DNA of 7,605 bases from an uncultured Collinsella sp. (GTDB taxonomy: Bacteria > Actinomycetota > Coriobacteriia > Coriobacteriales > Coriobacteriaceae): positions 1 to 7,605 of the forward strand of contig UQKW01000046.1 in the NCBI GenBank assembly GCA_900541885.1, read 5' to 3'. The notes below the pieces were generated by a model that ran no database searches, was not told the origin of the DNA, and saw nothing but the letters and a program-made list of their open reading frames with translations. How positions within the stretch are numbered: the first letter of the stretch is position 1; the number at the start of each line of letters is the position of its first letter. Both the position numbers and the translations under genes were made by a program. Shown here piece after piece: positions 1 to 5,791 of the stretch.

Positions 1-41
1 TCCGCACATGTGCGGATGAATGTGGGAAGTGTTCGGATGAA
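1..41. promoter_or_regulatory. Palindrome plus direct repeats, possible operator upstream of degV
   Basis: Positions 1-16 form a perfect 16-bp palindrome, TCCGCACATGTGCGGA. Its right half runs into TGTGCGGATGAA (9-20), which recurs as TGTTCGGATGAA at 30-41, 11 of 12 bases identical. The copies are 21 bp apart, about two helical turns, so a protein could bind both on one face. No T-run follows on the + strand, which argues against a terminator in that direction; the left side lies outside the window. A weak -35-like TTGATA (43-48) follows directly. The regulator is unknown and the role is inference. Confidence 0.3.
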
Positions 42-143
42 GTTGATAATCAAGGCCGTTTATCGCGTATAGCTACCGTTTGCGGAGTAAGTAACACCTA
101 TTAATAAACCGTGTAAAATCTCAGGCAAGCACGGAGTTTTCCA

Positions 144-187
144 GGGAGACGCTGTCCTTTGTTGTGTGCAAGGGGCGGCGTCTCTTT
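144..187 (+). terminator. Long hairpin in the degV leader (terminator or attenuator)
   Basis: GAGACGC (146-152) pairs with GCGTCTC (178-184). The stem continues inward through 153-161 and 169-177, with a few G-U pairs, to a 7-nt loop, about 16 bp in all. It is followed by TCTCTTT, a weak U-run. It may terminate a transcript from outside the left edge or act as an attenuator in the 5' leader of degV, which starts about 85 bp downstream. Upstream -10-like hexamers such as TAAAAT (114-119) make a leader possible but do not prove it. Confidence 0.45.
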
Positions 188-269
188 GGCGCTTTGCGGC
201 CGTTGTGCAACAGTGCGGCGGCGCGTGCCATGTATTGAAAAGCCAATGTCGAGATGGGTCGTGATAAGA

Positions 270-1124
270 ATGGGCAAGTACGTAATCGTGGTTGAGTCTG
301 GTTCGGATGTGACGCCGGAGCTCTGCGAACGCTACGGTATCGTGCGCGTGCCTATGCATGTCACGATTGGTGACGAGACCGTCGAGGACGGTTCGATCGA
401 TCCGCTCGAGATTTACTCACGCTGCAACGAGTTTGGCGTAATGCCCAAGACCAGCGGCTGCGCGCCTGCGGATTTTGCTCACGTGTACGACCGTATCCAT
501 GCCGAGCAGCCCAACGCGACTATTCTGCATCTCGCGTATTCCGAGGCCACGACCTGCTCGCATCAGTCCTCCAAGATTGCAGCCAAGGGGCGCGACTACG
601 TGTTCTCCATGGACACGCGTTTTGTTTCGGTGGGTCAGTCGCTCGTCGTCGTCGAGACCGCCAAATACATCGAGGCTCACCCCGATGCCACCGTTGACGA
701 AATTTTCGCCTTCACCAATTCGGTGATGGATCGCGTGCTGTTGGGCTTTGTTCCTACCGACCTAGCCTTCCTTAAGGCGGGCGGTCGTCTGTCCAACGTG
801 GCATTCCTTGGCGCCCACCTGCTCAAGATTAAGCCCTGCATTGAGGTGACGGGCGGCAAGTTCGTGGCGACCAAGAAGTTCCGCGGCTCTATGCTCAAGT
901 GCGCCCGCGCCTTTATTGACCACATGGTTGCGAAGGGCGAGATCGACTACTCGCACATTGGCCTGGCGTATTCGGTGGGCCTTTCCCAGGAGCTGCGCGA
1001 CGACATGGAGGTCTATGCGCATGACCTGGGCTTTAAGGATATTACCTGGACTCAGGTTGGCGGCGTCATCTCGAGCCATTGCGGCCCGACCGCCTTCGGC
1101 GCGGTGCTCACGCTCAAGGCGTAA
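270..1124 (+). CDS. DegV family fatty-acid-binding protein
   Basis: A 284-residue DegV-family protein, the usual family length. Proteins of this family (FakB in Firmicutes) bind a free fatty acid and present it to the kinase FakA for phosphorylation and entry into phospholipid synthesis; they are cytosolic. The N-terminus MGKYVIVVESGSDVTPEL matches the opening strand and SD-T motif of the family. A lipid-contact Thr-Ser pair lies at 61-62 (KTSGCAP). The signature segment LKAGGRLSNVAFLGAHLLKI and the following IKPCIEV mark the second domain. The segment at about 88-100 (AYSEATTCSHQSS) differs from the common SSGLSGTYQSA form. I chose ATG 270 because the conserved domain begins there; in-frame GTG 261, ATG 246 and more distant starts are possible but add non-conserved residues, and no start has a strong Shine-Dalgarno. 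No fakA is nearby. The fold is certain, the ligand is inferred from the family. Confidence 0.9.
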   Translation: MGKYVIVVESGSDVTPELCERYGIVRVPMHVTIGDETVEDGSIDPLEIYSRCNEFGVMPKTSGCAPADFAHVYDRIHAEQPNATILHLAYSEATTCSHQSSKIAAKGRDYVFSMDTRFVSVGQSLVVVETAKYIEAHPDATVDEIFAFTNSVMDRVLLGFVPTDLAFLKAGGRLSNVAFLGAHLLKIKPCIEVTGGKFVATKKFRGSMLKCARAFIDHMVAKGEIDYSHIGLAYSVGLSQELRDDMEVYAHDLGFKDITWTQVGGVISSHCGPTAFGAVLTLKA

Positions 1125-1156
1125 AGCCTGGCGTCTATCGATTTCTATTGCCTTGA

Positions 1157-1192
1157 CGGCGGGCGGGTTGCGACAACCTTCCCGTCGCTTTT
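1157..1192 (+). terminator. Intrinsic terminator after degV
   Basis: The arms 1157-1170 and 1174-1187 pair over 14 positions with one mismatch and two G-U pairs, closed by a CGA loop. CTTTT follows. It lies 32 bp after the degV stop and separates degV from pflA. Confidence 0.75.
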
Positions 1193-1232
1193 GCATGGGG
1201 CCAAATAGGACAATCCAATTGACCGCTAAACC

Positions 1233-1261
1233 GTTTCGCCATCAAGCATATAGGCTAGAAT
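1233..1261 (+). promoter_or_regulatory. Weak candidate promoter for pflA
   Basis: TAGAAT (1256-1261) is a reasonable -10 box about 50 bp before the pflA start. At the proper 17-bp distance the -35 position reads only GTTTCG (1233-1238). A better -35-like TTGACC (1219-1224) has no -10 at correct spacing. A promoter is expected because a terminator precedes this gap, but the exact boxes are uncertain. Confidence 0.3.
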
Positions 1262-1310
1262 GACTCTGGCATTTATGTAGCTAAAACCAATGAGAGGCAA
1301 GGTAGCGGGA

Positions 1311-2129
1311 ATGGCTGAGATGACGCTCGAGGGTGTGGACGCTCGTCCTGAGGACTCCGCGTTTGCCCTGGGCCGCGTGCATTCGATTGAGACGATGGGG
1401 ACGGTCGATGGACCCGGCATCCGCTTTGTGGTGTTTGTTCAGGGCTGCCCCATGCGCTGTGCGTATTGCCACAACCCCGACACCTGGTCGGTTAACGGCG
1501 GCACCATGGTGACCGTCGAGCACCTGATGGACGAGTTCCAGAGCAACCATGAGTTTTACCGCAGCGGCGGTATTACGGTGTCCGGCGGCGAGCCGCTCCT
1601 GCAGCCCGCGTTTTTAGCCGACCTGTTCCGCGCCATGCACAATAACCCCGATGGTCGCGTGCATACCTGCTTGGATAGCTGCGGCTATGCGTTCGATCCC
1701 GCGCATCCCGAGAAGTTCGATGCCGTACTCAACGAGACCGATATGGTGCTGCTCGACATTAAACACGCCGATCCCGTCGAGCATAAAAAGCTGACCGGTT
1801 GCGATCCCGCACGCATTCTGGCGTTTGGTGACGAGCTTGCGCGTCGCAAGATTAAGGTCGTTATCCGCCACGTGGTGGTGCCGGGCATTACCGATACGGT
1901 TGAGGAGTGCGAGAAGCTCGGTCGTCTGATCGCTCCGTGGCACAACGTGGTGGGTCTGGAAATGCTGCCGTATCACACGATGGGCGTTGTCAAGTACGAG
2001 CAGCTGGGGATTCCCTATAAGCTCGAGGGCGTTCCACAGATGGATACCGCGCGCATGCCCGAGCTGCGCAACGCCGTCATGACGGGCATGAAAAAGCGCC
2101 GCGCCGAACTCAAAAACGCCATCGGCTAG
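1311..2129 (+). CDS. pflA: Pyruvate formate-lyase activating enzyme (radical SAM)
   Basis: A 272-residue glycyl-radical-enzyme activase. It cleaves S-adenosylmethionine with a [4Fe-4S] cluster to install the glycyl radical on pyruvate formate-lyase, enabling anaerobic conversion of pyruvate and CoA to acetyl-CoA and formate in the cytosol. The radical-SAM motif CxxxCxxC is at C46, C50, C53 (GCPMRCAYCHNPD), preceded by the PflA-type block ETMGTVDGPGIRFVVFVQG. The SAM-contact GGE is at 92-94 (TVSGGEPLLQ). MLLDIKH and the later VVIRHVVVPGITD are also typical. ATG 1311 is preferred over ATG 1290 because AAGG (1299-1302) sits 8 nt ahead of it and 1290 has no ribosome site. An N-terminal tail of about 20 residues precedes the conserved part. 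It has only one cysteine cluster, as expected of PflA rather than clostridial-type activases with extra ferredoxin domains. The partner pflB, often adjacent, is not in the window. Confidence 0.93.
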   Translation: MAEMTLEGVDARPEDSAFALGRVHSIETMGTVDGPGIRFVVFVQGCPMRCAYCHNPDTWSVNGGTMVTVEHLMDEFQSNHEFYRSGGITVSGGEPLLQPAFLADLFRAMHNNPDGRVHTCLDSCGYAFDPAHPEKFDAVLNETDMVLLDIKHADPVEHKKLTGCDPARILAFGDELARRKIKVVIRHVVVPGITDTVEECEKLGRLIAPWHNVVGLEMLPYHTMGVVKYEQLGIPYKLEGVPQMDTARMPELRNAVMTGMKKRRAELKNAIG

Positions 2130-2149
2130 CGAGCCATTTTCGCCCCCAA

Positions 2150-2191
2150 GGGCACTCATTTGGGACAGACTTAAATGAGTGCCCCCGGCAC
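2150..2191. repeat. REP-like hairpin with GGGACAG loop
   Basis: GGGCACTCATTT (2150-2161) and AAATGAGTGCCC (2173-2184) form a perfect 12-bp stem around an 11-nt loop that begins GGGACAG. The 3' arm can alternatively fold as GTGCC-ccc-GGCAC (2179-2191), so the two hairpins exclude each other. There is no T-run, so terminator function is doubtful in both directions. A hairpin next to GGGACAG resembles REP elements associated with RAYT transposases; copy number cannot be judged here. It starts 21 bp after pflA. Confidence 0.55.
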
Positions 2192-2219
2192 CAAGTTGAT
2201 TGCCAAAGAGCTCCGTCAA

Positions 2220-2284
2220 GTTGCGGTGGAATAGTTCTTGTTTTTCGGCTTATGCCGCCCAAACAGGAACTATTCCACCGCAAC
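2220..2284. repeat. 65-bp inverted repeat with apical hairpin
   Basis: An 18-bp perfect stem (2220-2237 with 2267-2284, outer end GTTGCGGTGG) continues through one G-U pair and five more pairs (TGTTT/AAACA) to a 24-bp arm. The loop holds a second small hairpin, CGGC-TTAT-GCCG (2246-2257). GTTTT follows at 2290-2294 after a gap. It could be a dispersed intergenic repeat, a remnant of a miniature inverted-repeat element, or a strong processing hairpin or terminator; no coding sequence lies within it. Confidence 0.65.
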
Positions 2285-2380
2285 ACTGCGTTTTGGGCGG
2301 AGATGCGCAACAGAATCGTGCCATTTGGATGAATACGCTTGTGGTTTCTTTAGAGACACCTTAAACGCCGCTGAATATCT

Positions 2381-2408
2381 TTGGAAAGAAATGCCTGCTC
2401 GGTATTAT
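2381..2408 (+). promoter_or_regulatory. Candidate promoter for the serine hydrolase gene
   Basis: TTGGAA (2381-2386), a 16-bp spacer and TATTAT (2403-2408) resemble sigma-70 -35 and -10 boxes. The predicted transcript would start near 2415, about 30 nt before the GTG start and ahead of the ribosome site AGGAG (2436-2440). Confidence 0.5.
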
Positions 2409-2445
2409 GCTGCTCGTATATGAACGGTAGCAGTCAGGAGACCAC

Positions 2446-3564
2446 GTGCGAAACAACGCATCGCGGGACGAGTATGTGCCGCAGCATAGCAGCAGATATG
2501 AGACGAAGGGCACGTCTTCGCGTGGCCTTGCTGTCGCTCGCATCCGCGTGACGAAGATCGCCGCCATTGGGATGCTGACGTTGACGGTTATTATCCTCGG
2601 AATTACCGCCAAAACCTACGCGTCGGAGCGAATGGCACACTCAGATGCGTCAACGGTACAGACGCAAAACAAAAAGGTCTCTGAATCTAAAGCCACCGCA
2701 AGCCAAACCCTGTCGACAGCGAGCCTCAAGACGAGGCTTTCGAAGGCGGACTTTAACGATATTCCCTCAGGCGATACCGTGCAGACCTTCTCACTAGTTG
2801 ATGACCAGATCCCCGCCCTGGAGGATGAGAGCCTCGCCGCGCTCCAAGATGCCCTGAGTCAGGCGCAGGAGCTGGGCGATGTGGGCGTGGTGTTTTACGA
2901 TCTGACGAGCGGCAAGGGCGTGACGTATAACGCGGATGCCGAGGTGTACGGTGCGAGCAGTTATAAGGCGCTCTATGTACTCTACGTCTGCGAGTCACTG
3001 GTCGAGACGGGCCAGGTCTCACTCGATGAATCCCTTGGCACCTATGGCGGCTACAGTATGGGCTGGCAGACGGTGCGCGACCTGATCGAGGCCGCGGTCG
3101 TTAATTCGGACAACGATTCGTTTATTGCGTTACGCGCGGCGTTTGACCGTGTCGGTTACGAGGATTGGATTATCAGTCTTGGCGTCGATTACGATACCGC
3201 ACTCGATCCGATGAGTGATTTTCCCACCTATTGCCCGCGAACCTCGGCCAAGTTGTGGCGCGAGATGAGCGAGTATCTGAGCTGTGGCAGTGAGACCTCC
3301 CAGTGGTTATCTGAACTGCTGTCATCAACATCGCGCTCATTTATCCGTGATGGCATTGCGGACGACCAAGCCTTGGTGCGCAACAAGGCAGGCTGGATTA
3401 GCGAGGATGGTTGCTATTCGACATGCGATGCGGGCCTTATCGACATCGATGGCCGTACCTATGTCATGAGCATCATGACATCGATGCCGTGGAGCGACCA
3501 CTCGAGCGAGGTTACGACAGCGATTGCAAAGGCTCTGTTTGATACGCGAGCCGCACTGGCCTAG
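2446..3564 (+). CDS. Membrane-anchored serine hydrolase, beta-lactamase/PBP-like
   Basis: A 372-residue protein of the class A beta-lactamase-like fold. The start is GTG, with AGGAG 5 nt upstream. A basic N-terminal segment (to about 37) leads into one hydrophobic helix (about 38-55), a signal anchor or an uncleaved signal peptide. A polar, Ser/Thr/Gln-rich linker (about 60-125) follows, then the catalytic domain. The nucleophile motif SxxK is S171-S-Y-K174 in GASSYKALYVLYV, the second motif SDN is at 221-223 (VVNSDNDSF), and the third box is K314-A-G instead of KTG/KSG. I do not see the omega-loop ExxLN that supplies the deacylating glutamate of true class A enzymes. A peptidoglycan-related peptidase or penicillin-binding role is therefore more likely than antibiotic hydrolysis; this is inference. 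The domain should face outside the membrane. It has its own candidate promoter and is probably monocistronic. Confidence 0.8.
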   Translation: MRNNASRDEYVPQHSSRYETKGTSSRGLAVARIRVTKIAAIGMLTLTVIILGITAKTYASERMAHSDASTVQTQNKKVSESKATASQTLSTASLKTRLSKADFNDIPSGDTVQTFSLVDDQIPALEDESLAALQDALSQAQELGDVGVVFYDLTSGKGVTYNADAEVYGASSYKALYVLYVCESLVETGQVSLDESLGTYGGYSMGWQTVRDLIEAAVVNSDNDSFIALRAAFDRVGYEDWIISLGVDYDTALDPMSDFPTYCPRTSAKLWREMSEYLSCGSETSQWLSELLSSTSRSFIRDGIADDQALVRNKAGWISEDGCYSTCDAGLIDIDGRTYVMSIMTSMPWSDHSSEVTTAIAKALFDTRAALA

Positions 3565-3568
3565 CGTG

Positions 3569-3591
3569 TTCGTTTGACGAGGTCAAACGAA
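3569..3591. promoter_or_regulatory. Perfect 10-bp inverted repeat over a candidate -35 box
   Basis: TTCGTTTGAC (3569-3578) and GTCAAACGAA (3582-3591) are perfectly complementary around GAG. No T-run follows in either direction, so it is a poor intrinsic terminator for the hydrolase gene. The left arm contains TTGACG (3574-3579), a good -35 box, with TACCAT (3599-3604) as a possible -10 at a long 19-bp spacing, upstream of mtnN. The dyad would then be an operator overlapping the promoter. Operator versus terminator is undecided. Confidence 0.4.
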
Positions 3592-3642
3592 ATGCTGGTA
3601 CCATACCGTGGTTGAGAATTTCGTATAGGTTTGGGGAATGGC

Positions 3643-4383
3643 ATGGCTACCATCGCGATTATCGGTGCGCTCGAAAAAGAGATCATGCAGATTAAGGAAG
3701 AGTTGAGTAACGTTTGCATGGTACAGGAGGCGGGCTTGAACGTTGTGACCGGCGGGCTCGACGGCCTGACAGTTGTTGCCACAACGGCGGGTATGGGCAC
3801 GGTGAATGCCGCCGCCGCAACACAGCATCTCATTAGTAAATATGCCCCGCAGGCCGTTGTGCTCTCGGGTATCGCGGGCGGTTTGAACCCTAAGCTCCAT
3901 ATCGACGACGTGGTTATCGGCAAATGCCTACGCTATCTGGATACCGATACCGCGCTTATCGCCGAGTCTGCACCGGGTCTCGAGGAGTTTGGCTCGACGC
4001 CTGCGCTGGTCGATATTGCTGCCGATGTGCTTGCTGAGCGTGGCTTTGTCAACGCTTCGACAAATGCAGCCGCCTCGAACGAGGGCACAAAGCAGTTCCT
4101 GGTCGGCACGATTGCCACGGGTAACCGCTTTGTGACGGGCGCTGCCATGCGCACCGACGCTATCGAGGCGACGAATGCCGATTGTGTCGGCATGGAGGGC
4201 GCGGCAATTGCCCATATCGCAACCAAAAATGGTGTCGATTGCCTGGTGCTGCGCGCTATCAGCGATAATTGTGACGAGGCGTACGATGCGATTTGCGACC
4301 GCGAGTTCGACCTGTTCGAGTATGCCCGCACCGCGAGTGGCATTACGCTCGATATCGTTCGCCGTATCGCTGCTATCTATTAG
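3643..4383 (+). CDS. mtnN: 5'-methylthioadenosine/S-adenosylhomocysteine nucleosidase
   Basis: A 246-residue nucleosidase of the PNP/UDP phosphorylase family. It hydrolyses methylthioadenosine and S-adenosylhomocysteine to adenine plus the thioribose sugar, removing inhibitory by-products of SAM use and feeding methionine salvage; it is cytosolic. The N-terminus MATIAIIGALEKEIMQIKEE aligns with E. coli MIGIIGAMEEE, placing the catalytic glutamate at E13. The ribose-binding MEGAA has its glutamate at E185, and the catalytic aspartate is D208 in LRAISDN. Near the middle it carries about ten extra residues (region of SNEGTKQF) relative to the roughly 232-residue E. coli enzyme. ATG 3643 is chosen because GGGGA (3633-3637) lies 5 nt ahead; an in-frame TTG at 3631 would overlap that site. 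engB begins 39 bp downstream, so the two may be co-transcribed. Confidence 0.9.
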   Translation: MATIAIIGALEKEIMQIKEELSNVCMVQEAGLNVVTGGLDGLTVVATTAGMGTVNAAAATQHLISKYAPQAVVLSGIAGGLNPKLHIDDVVIGKCLRYLDTDTALIAESAPGLEEFGSTPALVDIAADVLAERGFVNASTNAAASNEGTKQFLVGTIATGNRFVTGAAMRTDAIEATNADCVGMEGAAIAHIATKNGVDCLVLRAISDNCDEAYDAICDREFDLFEYARTASGITLDIVRRIAAIY

Positions 4384-4422
4384 CGCGCTTTTTTTGTAAG
4401 AACCTACGACCAAGGAGTGTCC

Positions 4423-5013
4423 ATGGCCGATTCCATTAACTACCAGCTTGCCAAGTTCGTTGCCAGCTATGGCAAGGTTTCGCAGATTCCCGAGTCTACC
4501 TGCCCCGAGGTGAGCTTCGTCGGCCGCTCCAACGTGGGCAAGTCGTCGATCATGAACAAGCTTTTTGGCCGCAAGAACCTCGTCAAGGTTTCGAGCACAC
4601 CGGGCAAGACGAGCAATATCAATTTCTTCGAGGCCGATGACGTGCACTTCGTTGACCTGCCGGGCTATGGTTTCGCCCGTCGTTCCAAGGCCGAGCGTGA
4701 CCGTTGGGCAGAACTTATCGGCGACTTCTTCGACTCGGAGCGCAGCTTTAACCTGGTCGTGTCGCTGGTGGATATTCGTCACGACCCCAGTAAGCTCGAC
4801 CATGACATGATCGACTACCTGCAGGGCAACGAGTTCAACTTTATCGTTTGCCTCACCAAGGCCGACAAGCTCAGCCGCACCCAGCAAGCCCGCCAGGCAG
4901 CAGCCATCAAAAAGCAGCTCAACGTCCCGGCCGAGAACGTGATCATCACAAGCTCCCAAACCGGTACCGGCATCGACGAACTCAAAAAGCGCATCGCCGA
5001 GGCCTGCCTCTAA
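4423..5013 (+). CDS. engB: Ribosome biogenesis GTPase YihA/YsxC/EngB
   Basis: A 196-residue TRAFAC-class GTPase of the EngB family, needed in many bacteria for assembly of the large ribosomal subunit. All G motifs are intact: G1 GRSNVGKSS from residue 34, the G2 region STPGKTSNINFF (58-69), G3 DLPG at 78-81 followed by YGFARRSK typical of EngB, G4 TKAD at 145-148, and the G5 element TSSQTGTG around 177. Length is normal. ATG 4423 is chosen because AAGGAG (4412-4417) sits 5 nt ahead; an in-frame GTG at 4417 overlaps that site. It follows mtnN by 39 bp and is terminated by the strong hairpin at 5045-5097. It is the last housekeeping gene before an AT-richer accessory stretch. Confidence 0.95.
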   Translation: MADSINYQLAKFVASYGKVSQIPESTCPEVSFVGRSNVGKSSIMNKLFGRKNLVKVSSTPGKTSNINFFEADDVHFVDLPGYGFARRSKAERDRWAELIGDFFDSERSFNLVVSLVDIRHDPSKLDHDMIDYLQGNEFNFIVCLTKADKLSRTQQARQAAAIKKQLNVPAENVIITSSQTGTGIDELKKRIAEACL

Positions 5014-5044
5014 TCGGGCTGCAACCCCTCAAAAGCTCTCATCT

Positions 5045-5097
5045 ATATCACCTCAGTGATAGTTATTGGTAAACTATCACTGAGGTGATATTTTTTT
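5045..5097 (+). terminator. Perfect 20-bp hairpin with T7, terminator of the engB transcript
   Basis: The arms 5045-5064 and 5072-5091 are perfectly complementary over 20 bp around a 7-nt loop, followed by TTTTTTT (5091-5097). This is the strongest terminator-like structure in the window and sits 31 bp after engB. It abuts the ribosome site of the next gene (GGAGG, 5098-5102), so read-through from engB would be cut off immediately before the toxin-like gene. The same arms contain operator-like palindromes, described separately. Confidence 0.75.
5046..5090. promoter_or_regulatory. Paired TATCAC-N4-GTGATA operators of the TA-like operon
   Basis: Each hairpin arm is itself a palindrome: TATCACctcaGTGATA (5046-5061) and TATCACtgagGTGATA (5075-5090), centre to centre 29 bp. 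Two dyads of identical half-sites directly upstream of an operon that encodes an Xre-type HTH protein are the usual layout for toxin-antitoxin autoregulation. A weak promoter, TTGGTA (5067-5072) with TATTTT (5089-5094), would start in the loop and be covered by the right operator, giving a nearly leaderless message. The binding protein is inferred, not shown. Confidence 0.55.
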
Positions 5098-5107
5098 GGA
5101 GGTCGAT

Positions 5108-5791
5108 ATGGAGCTTTGGCACGGGTCGGAGGTTGTTGTCGAACGTCCGTCGTTGGATAAATGCAGACAATTCAATGACTATGGGCGCGGGTTTTATTGC
5201 ACGCCACATGAGGAAATGGCGATGGAATGGGCATGCCGGACCGAGTCTGATGGCGTTGCCAATCGATATGAGCTTGATTTAGATAGCCTTTCGGTCTTGG
5301 ATTTGGAGTCTGGGGAGTTTTCAATCCTCAATTGGCTTGCAATTCTGGCGAACAACAGAGAGTTCAATGTTTCGACGCCAGTAGCACGCGAGGGGCTTCG
5401 CTATCTACTTGATAACTGTTTAATTGATACATCTCCTTATGACGTTATTCGAGGCTATCGTGCAGACGATTCCTATTTCTCGTTTGCAAGACAGTTTGTC
5501 AACGGCATGATTTCGCTCAGGCAATTGCAGCGCATTATGTTTTTGGGGGATTTGGGCATTCAATATGCGCTTATGAGTGAGCGTGCGTTCTCGGCGATTA
5601 GGTTCCGCGATTGGAAGCAGGCTTCGGGGCCTGAGTATTATCCCAAGCGTTTTGAGCGAGAGCAGAATGCTCGACGCAAATATTTGGATACGGTCAATGG
5701 GTTCGATTCCGAAGGTATCGACATTAGGGATTTAATGGCAGGGAGGGTTGATTTAAATGATCCAAGAGTTAACAGATCGTGGGCCGAGTAG
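5108..5791 (+). CDS. DUF3990 protein, putative ADP-ribosyltransferase-fold toxin
   Basis: A 227-residue protein that I recognise as DUF3990. It begins LWHGSEVVVERPSL, has NDYGRGFYCT at 23-32, and carries the family block GYRADDSYFSFARQFVNGMI at about 116-135, then GIQYALMSERAF. DUF3990 has been grouped with the ADP-ribosyltransferase fold. On that model H5, Y30 and Q152 would be the three NAD-site positions; this residue assignment is my inference. ATG 5108 has GGAGG (5098-5102) 5 nt ahead; an in-frame TTG at 5096 lies inside the ribosome site and is unlikely. The gene overlaps the HTH gene by 35 bp, implying coupled translation. There is no signal peptide or membrane span, so it acts in the cytosol. 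Base composition is AT-richer than engB, suggesting acquisition. The target molecule is unknown, and toxicity is inferred from layout. Confidence 0.75.
   Translation: MELWHGSEVVVERPSLDKCRQFNDYGRGFYCTPHEEMAMEWACRTESDGVANRYELDLDSLSVLDLESGEFSILNWLAILANNREFNVSTPVAREGLRYLLDNCLIDTSPYDVIRGYRADDSYFSFARQFVNGMISLRQLQRIMFLGDLGIQYALMSERAFSAIRFRDWKQASGPEYYPKRFEREQNARRKYLDTVNGFDSEGIDIRDLMAGRVDLNDPRVNRSWAE

Noticed and set aside
1..16. LexA-type SOS box
   Set aside because: The palindrome TCCGCACATGTGCGGA lacks the CGAAC/GTTCG half-sites of actinobacterial LexA boxes.
1219..1224. TTGACC as -35 box for pflA
   Set aside because: No acceptable -10 lies 16-18 bp downstream; TATAGG is 24 bp away.
4381..4396. 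GCGCGC followed by T7 between mtnN and engB, resembling a terminator
   Set aside because: Only a 4-bp CGCT/AGCG stem with a 10-nt loop can be drawn, the tract overlaps the mtnN stop, and the engB ribosome site follows closely; at most a weak attenuator.
3928..4959. 343-codon - strand open frame spanning mtnN and engB
   Set aside because: It is a shadow frame: both + strand genes are intact, well-known families with motifs and ribosome sites.
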